Assembly (NCBI GenBank): GCA_002509665.1
Contig: DADN01000230.1
Location: forward strand, 5,283 to 10,357
DNA: 5,075 nucleotides
Reading direction: 5' to 3'
Source: Methanobacterium sp. UBA8
Lineage (GTDB): Archaea > Methanobacteriota > Methanobacteria > Methanobacteriales > Methanobacteriaceae
Numbering within the stretch: position 1 is the stretch's first letter; each line of letters starts with the position of its first letter. Shown here piece after piece: positions 1 to 4,843 of this stretch. The position numbers and the translations under genes are program-made. A model generated the notes under the pieces. That model saw only the letters and a program-made list of their open reading frames with translations, was not told where the DNA came from and searched no databases.

Positions 1-20
1 CCAGACTACCCCACCCCGCT
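1..20 (-). tRNA. tRNA gene, 5' end only (probably initiator tRNA-Met)
   Basis: Read on the minus strand from base 20 leftwards, the sequence is AGCGGGGTGGGGTAGTCTGG. It fits the first 20 positions of a tRNA: a 7-base acceptor strand AGCGGGG, T8, G9, the D-stem strand GGGT, A14, G15 and the invariant GG of the D-loop. Starting with A1 and an AGCGGG acceptor strand is typical of archaeal initiator tRNA-Met (A1:U72 pair), so that identity is favoured. The anticodon lies outside the window, so the isotype is an inference. A strong archaeal promoter sits at the expected distance upstream, which supports a stable RNA gene here. Confidence 0.75.
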
Positions 21-46
21 GTACTATCATGGTTTGTACCTAAGAG

Positions 47-60
47 TATATAAAGGTTTC
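47..60 (-). promoter_or_regulatory. BRE + TATA box of the tRNA gene
   Basis: On the minus strand GAAACC (60-55, BRE) is directly followed by TTTATATA (54-47), the consensus archaeal box A. The centre of the TATA box lies about 22 bases upstream of an ATG triplet (30-28) resembling the archaeal start-site box, which predicts a transcript beginning near base 28 with a leader of about 8 nt before the mature tRNA 5' end at 20. A perfect 7-bp inverted repeat (40-46 and 60-66) brackets this promoter; see findings. Confidence 0.8.
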
Positions 61-288
61 TCTTAGTCTATTAATAAAAATTAAATTTTAATTTCAACTA
101 ATACATTAAACATAATTAGTAAATTAAGCTATTTAAAGTTAATTGCGCTAAACTAGAATATTTTTAATATTAATTAAATACGGCACTGCCATTTATGCAA
201 ATGTATCACTAAAATCAAATTTTCAGGTGATATAATATATAATTTAGCCAATTTATTGCACAATTTACAACATTATAGCTCATAATAG

Positions 289-624
289 TTATTTTTTATT
301 CGTATCTTCCAATTCTCTAATTTCTCTACCTAAAGAAAAGCCTACAATTGTCCTGATTGCTACAATTACAGCCAGTATAATTACCTGGTTTAAATTTGGC
401 TCTAAAATTGATTTTATAAGGTCCCCTGCAATAAAAAACTCCAGGCCAATTAAAATTTTAGGAGTAAAATCCATTCTCACAGCATTATAACTGGTTTCTT
501 TTTTAAGTATTTCAATGGAGAGTACCCCAATTGCTGCCCTTATACCTCCATAAAAAATAACTATAGCTCCAAAATAAGAAAGAATACTTGCAACATATAC
601 TATTATTGTCCCATAATCAATCAT
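289..624 (-). CDS. DUF1622-like small integral membrane protein
   Basis: A 111-aa protein with three hydrophobic segments at about residues 6-28, 55-74 and 79-97. The central stretch (FTPKILIGLEFFIAGDLIKSIL, residues 53-74, continuing to AVIVAIRTIVGFSLGREI at 85-102) matches what I recall of the DUF1622 family: a conserved GLEFF-A-D motif in helix 2, then an IVAIRT motif and a charged end after helix 3. Length is normal for the family, which has no assigned biochemical function. It lies 35 bases downstream of the 171-aa membrane coiled-coil gene on the same strand and is probably the last gene of that operon. The ATG has no clear Shine-Dalgarno sequence, but no other start in frame keeps helix 1. 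The short C-terminal tail is charged and probably cytoplasmic. Confidence 0.85.
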   Translation of the reverse strand: MIDYGTIIVYVASILSYFGAIVIFYGGIRAAIGVLSIEILKKETSYNAVRMDFTPKILIGLEFFIAGDLIKSILEPNLNQVIILAVIVAIRTIVGFSLGREIRELEDTNKK

Positions 625-659
625 AATAATCGATTTAAAAAAAGGAAAATGAATTTCAA

Positions 660-1175
660 TTATTCAACTTCTTCATCTTTACCTTCTAATTTTTTAAGCC
701 GCTCCTCGATGTGTTCAAATTTTTTGTTGGCATGTCCCCTGTATTCATTGAATCTTCTTTCCAGGTCATCTATCTCTCTGGAAACTTTATCATATTTCTT
801 TTCAAGAGTACCTACATCTGATTTAGTGGCAAGTTCCCAATCTTTTATTAGCCTGTCGCTTTGCTCATCTAAAAATTCATCAATTCTTCCAGATAAACTA
901 TCAGTGCTTATAGGAACGTTAACTTTTCCTTTTAACATTTCACTCATTTCAGAAACTCTTTCACTTACTCCTGACATTTTCTTATCTCCTTCAGGGGTTT
1001 GAGAAGTTGTATTATTATTTATATGTATCCCTTCAGATACTTTACTGCCCATTTGAGAAATACTGGATCGTACACCTACCAAAGAAGTGCTCTTTGTTTC
1101 TTGAAGGTAGTAATACAAAAGCACGATTATTGCACCAGCTAAAACAAGGATTGCAAATAGTTCTAGCGGTCCCAT
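660..1175 (-). CDS. Single-pass membrane protein with coiled-coil tail (171 aa, unknown function)
   Basis: I do not recognise the family. Residues 4-23 form one hydrophobic N-terminal helix (membrane anchor, no cleavage site evident). Residues 30-90 are a polar Ser/Thr/Asn-rich linker, and about 121-165 is a heptad-like, Glu/Lys/Arg-rich coiled coil (for example LEKKYDKVSREIDDLERRF). The protein ends in an acidic tail. The ATG start is well supported: GGAGG (1185-1189) stands 9 bases upstream, inside the 3' end of the preceding gene, so translation of the two genes is probably coupled. The upstream gene has the same plan (one N-terminal helix plus coiled coil), so the two products may form a hetero-oligomer at the membrane. 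That is inference; no catalytic motif is visible. Confidence 0.8.
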   Translation of the reverse strand: MGPLELFAILVLAGAIIVLLYYYLQETKSTSLVGVRSSISQMGSKVSEGIHINNNTTSQTPEGDKKMSGVSERVSEMSEMLKGKVNVPISTDSLSGRIDEFLDEQSDRLIKDWELATKSDVGTLEKKYDKVSREIDDLERRFNEYRGHANKKFEHIEERLKKLEGKDEEVE

Positions 1176-1178
1176 TGG

Positions 1179-1616
1179 TTATTTCCTCCCTTTGACACTA
1201 TCTTCCATTTTTTTATCAAGTTCTGACTCTTTTTTTTCAAGGTCTTTCATCAATTTCTGGAGTTTTCCATATTCCGCTTTAGCTTCAAGGCGTGCTACTC
1301 TTTCACCTATTTCACTGTGAAGGTATCCTACTTTGTGCATGATATCAGAAGTACCCTGTCTAATATTAGCAAGTTGTTCCTGCTGATCTTTAGGTAATGG
1401 AATTACATTCTCCATCATACGTTTTGTTTCAAGATCTTTTTCTACTAAAGAGATTTTTTTAAGCTCAACCTGCTTTTCAACAAGTGCTACATTATTTTGA
1501 GCTTCCCTCACTTTTCTCCATTCACTAAATGCAATTATAACAACAATTGCCGCAATTACCACGATAATTATCCATACGATGTTTTGTGATATTGCAGTCA
1601 TATCGAATGCAGCCAT
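1179..1616 (-). CDS. Single-pass membrane protein with coiled-coil domain (145 aa, unknown function)
   Basis: Family not recognised. Residues 11-31 are a strongly hydrophobic Ile/Val-rich helix followed by a basic SEWRKVRE, suggesting N-out/C-in anchoring with the rest in the cytoplasm. Residues 33-68 and about 95-142 have heptad-like patterning with high Lys/Glu content, separated by a Pro-containing hinge (IPLPKDQQ, 72-79). The ATG is preceded 6 bases upstream by AGGTGA (1623-1628), a good archaeal Shine-Dalgarno site. It is the first gene of a minus-strand operon: the next ATG is 3 bases beyond its stop. The overall plan recalls membrane-anchored scaffold or stomatin/YmfI-like helper proteins, but nothing in the sequence allows a specific assignment. 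Confidence 0.8.
   Translation of the reverse strand: MAAFDMTAISQNIVWIIIVVIAAIVVIIAFSEWRKVREAQNNVALVEKQVELKKISLVEKDLETKRMMENVIPLPKDQQEQLANIRQGTSDIMHKVGYLHSEIGERVARLEAKAEYGKLQKLMKDLEKKESELDKKMEDSVKGRK
1185..1189 (-). promoter_or_regulatory. Shine-Dalgarno GGAGG for the 171-aa gene
   Basis: GGAGG on the minus strand, 9 bases before the ATG at 1175. It lies inside the last codons of the upstream 145-aa gene, as expected for translational coupling in a tight operon. Confidence 0.7.
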
Positions 1617-1622
1617 ATGATT

Positions 1623-1628
1623 TCACCT
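1623..1628 (-). promoter_or_regulatory. Shine-Dalgarno AGGTGA for the 145-aa gene
   Basis: AGGTGA on the minus strand, 6 bases before the ATG at 1616; complementary to the archaeal anti-SD core UCACCU. It fixes the start of the first gene of the operon. Confidence 0.7.
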
Positions 1629-1647
1629 TTTAATATTTTTGTCCAAG

Positions 1648-1658
1648 TTTATATATAA
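1648..1658 (-). promoter_or_regulatory. Candidate TATA box of the 145/171/111-aa operon
   Basis: The minus strand reads ATTATATATAA here. A start site about 25 bases downstream would fall near 1626-1630, giving a leader of only about 10-14 nt that just contains the AGGTGA site. A second TATA-like run stands farther upstream (1695-1704). Because TATATA is symmetrical the direction is not certain: TTTATATA can also be read on the plus strand at both places, although no plus-strand gene follows. Confidence 0.5.
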
Positions 1659-1694
1659 TCTTAGTCATTCAGGTGGCCTTTAATTAATTCTACA

Positions 1695-1704
1695 TTTATA
1701 TATA
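1695..1704 (-). promoter_or_regulatory. Second, distal TATA-like element
   Basis: TATATATAAA on the minus strand, 47 bases upstream of the proximal TATA box. If used, the transcript would begin near 1672-1676 with a leader of about 55-60 nt before the 145-aa gene. The rest of the 1617-1838 gap is AT-rich and shows no gene on either strand. Confidence 0.35.
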
Positions 1705-1798
1705 GTAATCCCATATAAATAATTTAGAATTTTAACCCTTAAAATAAATAAAATTAGCGTTCATGAGTTATAAGCACATTAAATTGAATAAGTTAAAT

Positions 1799-1803
1799 AA
1801 AAA
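1799..1803 (-). terminator. Possible oligo-T terminator after the 102-aa gene
   Basis: A run of five T on the minus strand (within CTACTTTTTATTTAAC) about 35 bases beyond the stop codon at 1839. Archaeal RNA polymerase can terminate at such T tracts without a hairpin. In DNA this AT-rich the signal is weak. Confidence 0.3.
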
Positions 1804-1838
1804 GTAGCATAATTACATTAAATAAACTTATATTAAAC

Positions 1839-2147
1839 TTACTTCTTATTCACAGAAACTAAATCTTCCAAATCAGGATCATCAGCATTTAATCTATTTT
1901 CTAGCCAATCATCTTCAATTTCATTAAAACTTTCTTCTTTTACATAATTAAATTCTCTTCTTAAACTTGAAAGACGTTCTTCAGCCTTTCTAGATGACTT
2001 TCTTTTCCTGTAAATGGTATAAATACCCAAAATTAAAATTAAAACTATTATAACTGCTATAAAAACTTGCGATATGTTTCCACCAAATAAAAAAGCTGGG
2101 AAAGAGCCCGTGATATAACCAACCTCATTTTTATTATTATTTGGAAT
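1839..2147 (-). CDS. Small single-pass membrane protein, putative ATT start (102 aa, unknown function)
   Basis: The reading frame is open from 2159 to the TAA at 1839 but contains no ATG, GTG or TTG until a TTG at 2030. Starting there would cut a membrane helix in half. The intact helix (VFIAVIIVLILILGIYTIY, residues 28-46 counted from the ATT) is followed by basic RKRKSSRK, so the topology is probably N-out/C-in. The rest is a charged, acidic cytoplasmic tail (ESFNEIEDDWLENRLNADDPDLEDL). The best start is ATT at 2147-2145: AGGGGGT (2161-2155) pairs with the anti-SD over 7 bases with one G-U wobble and stands 7 bases upstream. Alternatives are a frameshifted or decayed gene whose true ATG was lost. 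I do not recognise the family. Confidence 0.6.
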   Translation of the reverse strand: MPNNNKNEVGYITGSFPAFLFGGNISQVFIAVIIVLILILGIYTIYRKRKSSRKAEERLSSLRREFNYVKEESFNEIEDDWLENRLNADDPDLEDLVSVNKK

Positions 2148-2154
2148 TTTTTTA

Positions 2155-2161
2155 ACCCCCT
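2155..2161 (-). promoter_or_regulatory. Strong Shine-Dalgarno AGGGGGT that selects the ATT start
   Basis: Differs from the perfect AGGAGGT by one A-to-G change that still allows a G-U pair with the 16S rRNA tail. The 7-base gap to ATT (2147) is ideal, whereas no similar site precedes the out-of-frame ATG at 2128 or the TTG at 2030. Confidence 0.5.
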
Positions 2162-2198
2162 AATCTATCCTTAAAAGATTAGTGCATTTATTAATTGA

Positions 2199-2209
2199 GT
2201 TTTATACAT
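2199..2209 (-). promoter_or_regulatory. Possible TATA box for the 102-aa gene
   Basis: The minus strand reads ATGTATAAAAC. A start about 25 bases downstream would fall near 2176, about 15 bases before the AGGGGGT ribosome site, a plausible leader. The match to the archaeal consensus TTTATATA is only partial. Confidence 0.35.
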
Positions 2210-2417
2210 TTACTTTATTAAACTATTCCATAATACTAAAGTAAGCCAAAAAGATCATACATACTTAAAAATAAATGGTCTTATGATTCCAATAAAGCAG
2301 AAACATGCAAAAAAATTGATTTATTGAACTTTCAAGTTACATGTTCTATTTTTATGATTAAACCAAATCCTTAAAAACTTATTAATGAAAAAATAGAAAA
2401 TAACGATTATAACTAAA

Positions 2418-2546
2418 TTATAGTGAATGACTACATAGTTCTGGCGCTACTTAATAAAATAATTAATTTATGTTGAGAGCCTGCAAAAATCGTGATTTTC
2501 GAATACCTAAAATTAAGCGTTTAAAAAGTTACGTCATTCATTATAA
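2418..2546. mobile_element. MITE-like or structured element bounded by inverted repeats
   Basis: The left arm 2418-2431 (TTATAGTGAATGAC) and the right arm 2533-2546 (GTCATTCATTATAA) are inverted copies matching at 13 of 14 positions; the odd pair is a G-T wobble. The core TGAATGAC/GTCATTCA is exact. TTATA is also a direct repeat at 2418-2422 and 2541-2545, as a target-site duplication around a 118-bp insert would be. The enclosed 101 bases code for nothing but include a small perfect hairpin (2486-2499, AAAATC-GT-GATTTT). It could be a non-autonomous transposable element, a structured RNA or a regulatory palindrome; only one copy is visible here. Confidence 0.4.
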
Positions 2547-2577
2547 AAGCTTTATTATTTAAACTGAATCTAAGTAG

Positions 2578-2583
2578 TTATAT
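2578..2583 (+). promoter_or_regulatory. Candidate TATA box for map
   Basis: TTATAT on the plus strand, 58 bases before the chosen ATG. A start near 2606 would give a leader of about 35 nt. The surrounding AT-rich sequence offers weaker alternatives (for example 2551-2563), so the choice is tentative. Confidence 0.3.
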
Positions 2584-2632
2584 CATTAATTTTTATCTAA
2601 ACTAATTAAAGCATTAATGAAATTGAATTTAC

Positions 2633-2637
2633 GTGAT
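2633..2637 (+). promoter_or_regulatory. Shine-Dalgarno GTGAT that decides the map start
   Basis: GTGAT is the 3' half of the full archaeal site AGGAGGTGAT and stands 3 bases before the ATG at 2641, equivalent to about 7 bases after a GGAGG core. The in-frame ATG at 2617 has no such site. Confidence 0.55.
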
Positions 2638-2640
2638 TAT

Positions 2641-3546
2641 ATGATTGATATGTACAAAAAATCTGGAAAAATAGCATCGAAAGTCAGGAAAGATGCAGTA
2701 AACTATGTAAAAGAAGACATGAAAGTTTTAGACCTTGTAGAATTCGTTGAAAATCAAATTATAGAACTTGGAGGAGGCATTGCATTTCCATGCAATGTTT
2801 CTGTAAATGAAATAACCGCCCACTATACATCTCCCGCTGGCGATGAAAATATAATTAAATCTGGAGATGTTGTTAAAATTGATTTAGGCGCACATATAAA
2901 CGGATACATTGCAGACACTGCCGTAAGCGTGCTCGTTGGAGAGGATATCCCCGAAGAACTGCGTGAAAAGCACGAAAATATGATACTCGCATCGCAAGAG
3001 GGGCTTGAAAATGGAATAAACGCTATACGAGCAGGTGTAGAAATCGGGAAAGTAGGAGAAATCATAGAAAAAGCCATAAACGATAGAGGATTTAACCCAA
3101 TATCCAATTTAGCAGGTCATAGTATTGATCAATGGATACTGCATTCAGGGCTCTCAATACCAAACATCAAAGAAAATAATCCTCATAAATTAGAAGAAGG
3201 AGATGTTCTAGCAATAGAACCATTTGCAACCGACGGTATTGGAAGAGTCACTGACATGAACGAAACATACATATTCAAATTCTTAAGAGACAGACCCATG
3301 AGACTAATTCATGCAAGAAGGGCTTTAAAAATTATAAAAGAAGAATATAAAAATTTAAACTTTTCAGGTAGATGGCTTACAAGCCAATTGAGTGAACATC
3401 ATTTAAATGCAGCAATGAGAATGCTAGTTTCATCAAGGGCAGTTTATCCTTATCGCGTACTTAGAGAAAAAAGCAACGCAGTTGTTGCACAGTCAGAACA
3501 CACTGTTGTTGTAGAAAGTGATGGTTGTACCGTAATTACGGAATAA
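2641..3546 (+). CDS. map: Methionine aminopeptidase, type II (archaeal)
   Basis: Removes the initiator methionine from nascent proteins in the cytoplasm, using two divalent metal ions. At 301 aa it matches the usual archaeal length (about 295). All five metal ligands of the pita-bread fold are present: D81 (KIDLGAH), D92 (GYIADTAV), H160 (LAGHSI), E193 (AIEPFA) and E286 (AQSEHT). The substrate-contact His of the AHYTSP motif is H61. The type II insertion between the last two Glu ligands holds the winged-helix-like part (about 216-275). The start at 2641 (MIDMYKKSGKIASKVR) is preferred over the ATG at 2617 because it aligns with the N-terminus of the Pyrococcus enzyme as I recall it and has a GTGAT ribosome site. 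The 3' end overlaps the convergent gene by 11 bp. Confidence 0.97.
   Translation: MIDMYKKSGKIASKVRKDAVNYVKEDMKVLDLVEFVENQIIELGGGIAFPCNVSVNEITAHYTSPAGDENIIKSGDVVKIDLGAHINGYIADTAVSVLVGEDIPEELREKHENMILASQEGLENGINAIRAGVEIGKVGEIIEKAINDRGFNPISNLAGHSIDQWILHSGLSIPNIKENNPHKLEEGDVLAIEPFATDGIGRVTDMNETYIFKFLRDRPMRLIHARRALKIIKEEYKNLNFSGRWLTSQLSEHHLNAAMRMLVSSRAVYPYRVLREKSNAVVAQSEHTVVVESDGCTVITE
3536..3546. other. 11-bp tail-to-tail overlap of map and the 271-aa gene
   Basis: The minus-strand stop codon (3538-3536) lies inside the last codons of map, and the map stop (3544-3546) lies inside the last codons of the minus-strand gene. No intergenic space and no T-run or hairpin terminator separates the two convergent genes. 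Confidence 0.9.
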
Positions 3547-4351
3547 CATCCCTATTTTTCCGCCTTCTTTCTATTCTTCTTCCATTAACCAATGTGTCTT
3601 TATCAGTTAAGTCACCGAAAGAGTTGAAATGATCAAGTAGAGATATATCTAAAAAATCAAAGCTTTTAAGATTATCATAATCATCTAAATAGTCAAAAGG
3701 TACAGTATAAAGATAATAACTGTAATATTCACAAGTATTTGGTTCAGGATTTATGTAAGACAGTATTCTATTGAATTTTTTAATATCTTCTATATCAACA
3801 TCTGTTAAAAGTATATGGGATCCTAAAACAGATAGATAAGCTTTTGCCCTTCCTAAATCTTCTTTCATCCATTTTTTAAGATCTTCTGCCTCACCAAGAA
3901 GTTTATTAATTTTAAACTTCACTTTAAGTCCATTATCAGTTAATGAATACATATTATAAGAAGCAAGAGACATTAACATCTTCTTTTGCATTTTAAAATA
4001 TCCTTTATTAATAAGAGGATCTCTTACATATCTATTTTTATATTCTATAGGCGAACCAATTTTTTTGTATAATGTATTTACAAATTCATCGAGCCTCAAC
4101 TCATGATGCTCCAAAATCAGTTCTATTAATATCTCTTCATGTGGTTTAAAAGGCCACTGGCAGGATTCCCCCCCACTAATGATTATACTGCTATGTGAAC
4201 CTTTTAAAAAGTTGGATTTCTCGCCTATATCTAATTTAAGGCTCTTTTTTAAGAGTAAATCCATCAACGTGAATTTTATCATTTTATCTCCGCTGGCTTT
4301 AGGAGATATAATAATCAGGGATTCGGCAGGAGTTAAATTTAAAGATTCCAT
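3536..4351 (-). CDS. Uncharacterised cytoplasmic protein with winged-helix-like segments (271 aa)
   Basis: Family not recognised with certainty. No membrane helix or signal peptide. The N-terminus (LTPAESLIIISP, then FTLMDLLLKKSLKLDIGE at about 27-44) resembles the opening of GPP34/DUF2207/TIGR04222-type proteins, where an LTPAE helix leads into a winged-helix-like unit. A second such unit runs from about 70 to 147 and ends in a wing-like YSLTDNGLKVKF. The middle is charged and helical (152-190). The C-terminal part is rich in Asp/Tyr/Phe (DYLDDYDNL) and ends in a basic tail (RRIERRRKNR). The ATG is preceded 9 bases upstream by GGAG (4361-4364). It is the second gene of a probable operon with the TPR gene 31 bases upstream. 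It could be a protein-protein adaptor or a nucleic-acid-binding regulator. Confidence 0.75.
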   Translation of the reverse strand: MESLNLTPAESLIIISPKASGDKMIKFTLMDLLLKKSLKLDIGEKSNFLKGSHSSIIISGGESCQWPFKPHEEILIELILEHHELRLDEFVNTLYKKIGSPIEYKNRYVRDPLINKGYFKMQKKMLMSLASYNMYSLTDNGLKVKFKINKLLGEAEDLKKWMKEDLGRAKAYLSVLGSHILLTDVDIEDIKKFNRILSYINPEPNTCEYYSYYLYTVPFDYLDDYDNLKSFDFLDISLLDHFNSFGDLTDKDTLVNGRRIERRRKNRDVIP

Positions 4352-4382
4352 TTATCAGAACTCCATTAAAACTAATATCATT

Positions 4383-4754
4383 TTATTGGATTGATTGTGT
4401 GGCAGCTGTTACTTTTTTACTACCGTCTTTATCTTGTAGTTCATCATATACACTCTGTGCACTGTTCAGGTATTCTATTGCGCTGTTCATTTCCCCTTTT
4501 TCTTTGTATATTATACCCATATTATAAAGTGCATCCGCCATTTCTTCCCTGTTATTTGTTTCAATGGCATATTCATAAGCCTTATCAAAATATATTAACG
4601 CTTTATCTAAATTACCGCGGCGCATGCTTTTTATTCCATTTAACATAAGCTGAGATAATTCTTTTCGTTTTTCAGTTGTACGTAACCTATAATACAGGAC
4701 TAACATACCACCATAAGCAAGGCACATCGCCCCTAAAAGTGTAATTATGTCCAT
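4383..4754 (-). CDS. Membrane-anchored TPR protein (123 aa)
   Basis: A hydrophobic N-terminal helix (about residues 3-22, ILTL-type, followed by basic RLRTTEKRK) anchors a cytoplasmic domain of two tetratricopeptide repeats: about 33-66 (LMLNGIKSMRRGNLDKALIY) and 71-106 (ALYNMGIIYKEKGEMNSAIE, with the canonical A-YN-G--Y---G----AI-Y pattern). TPRs bind partner proteins, so an adaptor role is likely but the partner is unknown. A GTG at 4763 would add three residues, but that GTG is part of a GTGAT ribosome site 4 bases before the ATG at 4754, so the ATG is preferred. First gene of a probable operon with the 271-aa winged-helix-like gene. Confidence 0.85.
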   Translation of the reverse strand: MDIITLLGAMCLAYGGMLVLYYRLRTTEKRKELSQLMLNGIKSMRRGNLDKALIYFDKAYEYAIETNNREEMADALYNMGIIYKEKGEMNSAIEYLNSAQSVYDELQDKDGSKKVTAATQSIQ

Positions 4755-4758
4755 TTTA

Positions 4759-4763
4759 ATCAC
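4759..4763 (-). promoter_or_regulatory. Shine-Dalgarno GTGAT for the TPR gene
   Basis: Same GTGAT site as in front of map, 4 bases before the ATG at 4754. Reading its GTG as a start codon would remove the ribosome site, which argues against the longer form. Confidence 0.5.
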
Positions 4764-4783
4764 ATGATAATTATAATCGTTGA

Positions 4784-4791
4784 AATATAAT
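4784..4791 (-). promoter_or_regulatory. Candidate TATA box of the TPR/winged-helix operon
   Basis: ATTATATT on the minus strand; a start about 25 bases downstream would fall near 4762, giving a very short leader of about 8 nt that contains only the GTGAT site. It directly adjoins the T-tract of the frhB terminator, so the two transcription units are separated within about 90 bases. Confidence 0.4.
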
Positions 4792-4793
4792 TT

Positions 4794-4833
4794 AAAAAAA
4801 TAAAATAAAAAGTTAGTAGGAACTAGTTCCTAC
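4794..4833 (-). terminator. Hairpin plus T-rich terminator after frhB
   Basis: On the minus strand the perfect 18-bp palindrome GTAGGAACTAGTTCCTAC (4833-4816) begins 10 bases after the frhB stop codon and is followed by a T-rich tract (4814-4794) containing runs of five, four and seven T. This looks like an intrinsic-type terminator marking the end of the hydrogenase operon. The palindrome could also be a protein-binding site. Confidence 0.7.
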
Positions 4834-4843
4834 ATTTTCAAAC

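Larger units (their letters stand above)
2161..2640. other. Divergent intergenic region without genes
   Basis: About 480 bases between the outward-facing 102-aa membrane gene (minus) and map (plus). Both strands carry only very short reading frames without ribosome sites. It holds candidate promoters for both neighbours and, in the middle, an inverted-repeat-bounded element (2418-2546) that is visibly less AT-rich than its flanks. Confidence 0.7.

Noticed and set aside
67..130. AT-rich near-palindromes such as AAATTAAATTTTAATTT
   Set aside because: Low-complexity A/T runs produce these symmetries readily; no repeat unit or array structure is present, and there is no CRISPR-like spacing anywhere in the window.
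190..203. Small hairpin CATTT-ATGC-AAATG in the gap between the tRNA and DUF1622 genes
   Set aside because: Five base pairs in AT-rich DNA are expected by chance; no T-run follows on either strand at the right place, so it is not supported as a terminator.
649..1002. Plus-strand open frame of 117 codons opposite the 171-aa gene
   Set aside because: Ser/Leu/Phe-rich, low-complexity translation typical of the antisense of a coiled-coil gene; no ribosome site, and the minus-strand gene has a clear GGAGG and operon position.
1839..2030. TTG at 2030 as the start of the small membrane protein
   Set aside because: It falls at residue 40 of the longer frame, in the middle of a continuous hydrophobic helix, and no Shine-Dalgarno site precedes it.
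2057..2128. ATG at 2128 (minus strand) starting a 23-codon frame
   Set aside because: Out of frame with the membrane protein, no ribosome site, and the peptide has no recognisable character; it could matter only if the neighbouring gene is frameshifted.
2283..2327. Plus-strand 14-codon frame MIPIKQKHAKKLIY
   Set aside because: No ribosome site or promoter, and far from any gene; too short to support.
2823..3107. Minus-strand open frame of 94 codons inside map
   Set aside because: Lies wholly opposite conserved catalytic segments of map; Ser/Pro-rich shadow with no ribosome site.
4391..4648. Plus-strand open frame of 85 codons opposite the TPR gene (and a similar one at 4179-4394)
   Set aside because: Antisense shadows of the TPR and 271-aa genes; composition and lack of ribosome sites do not suggest real proteins.
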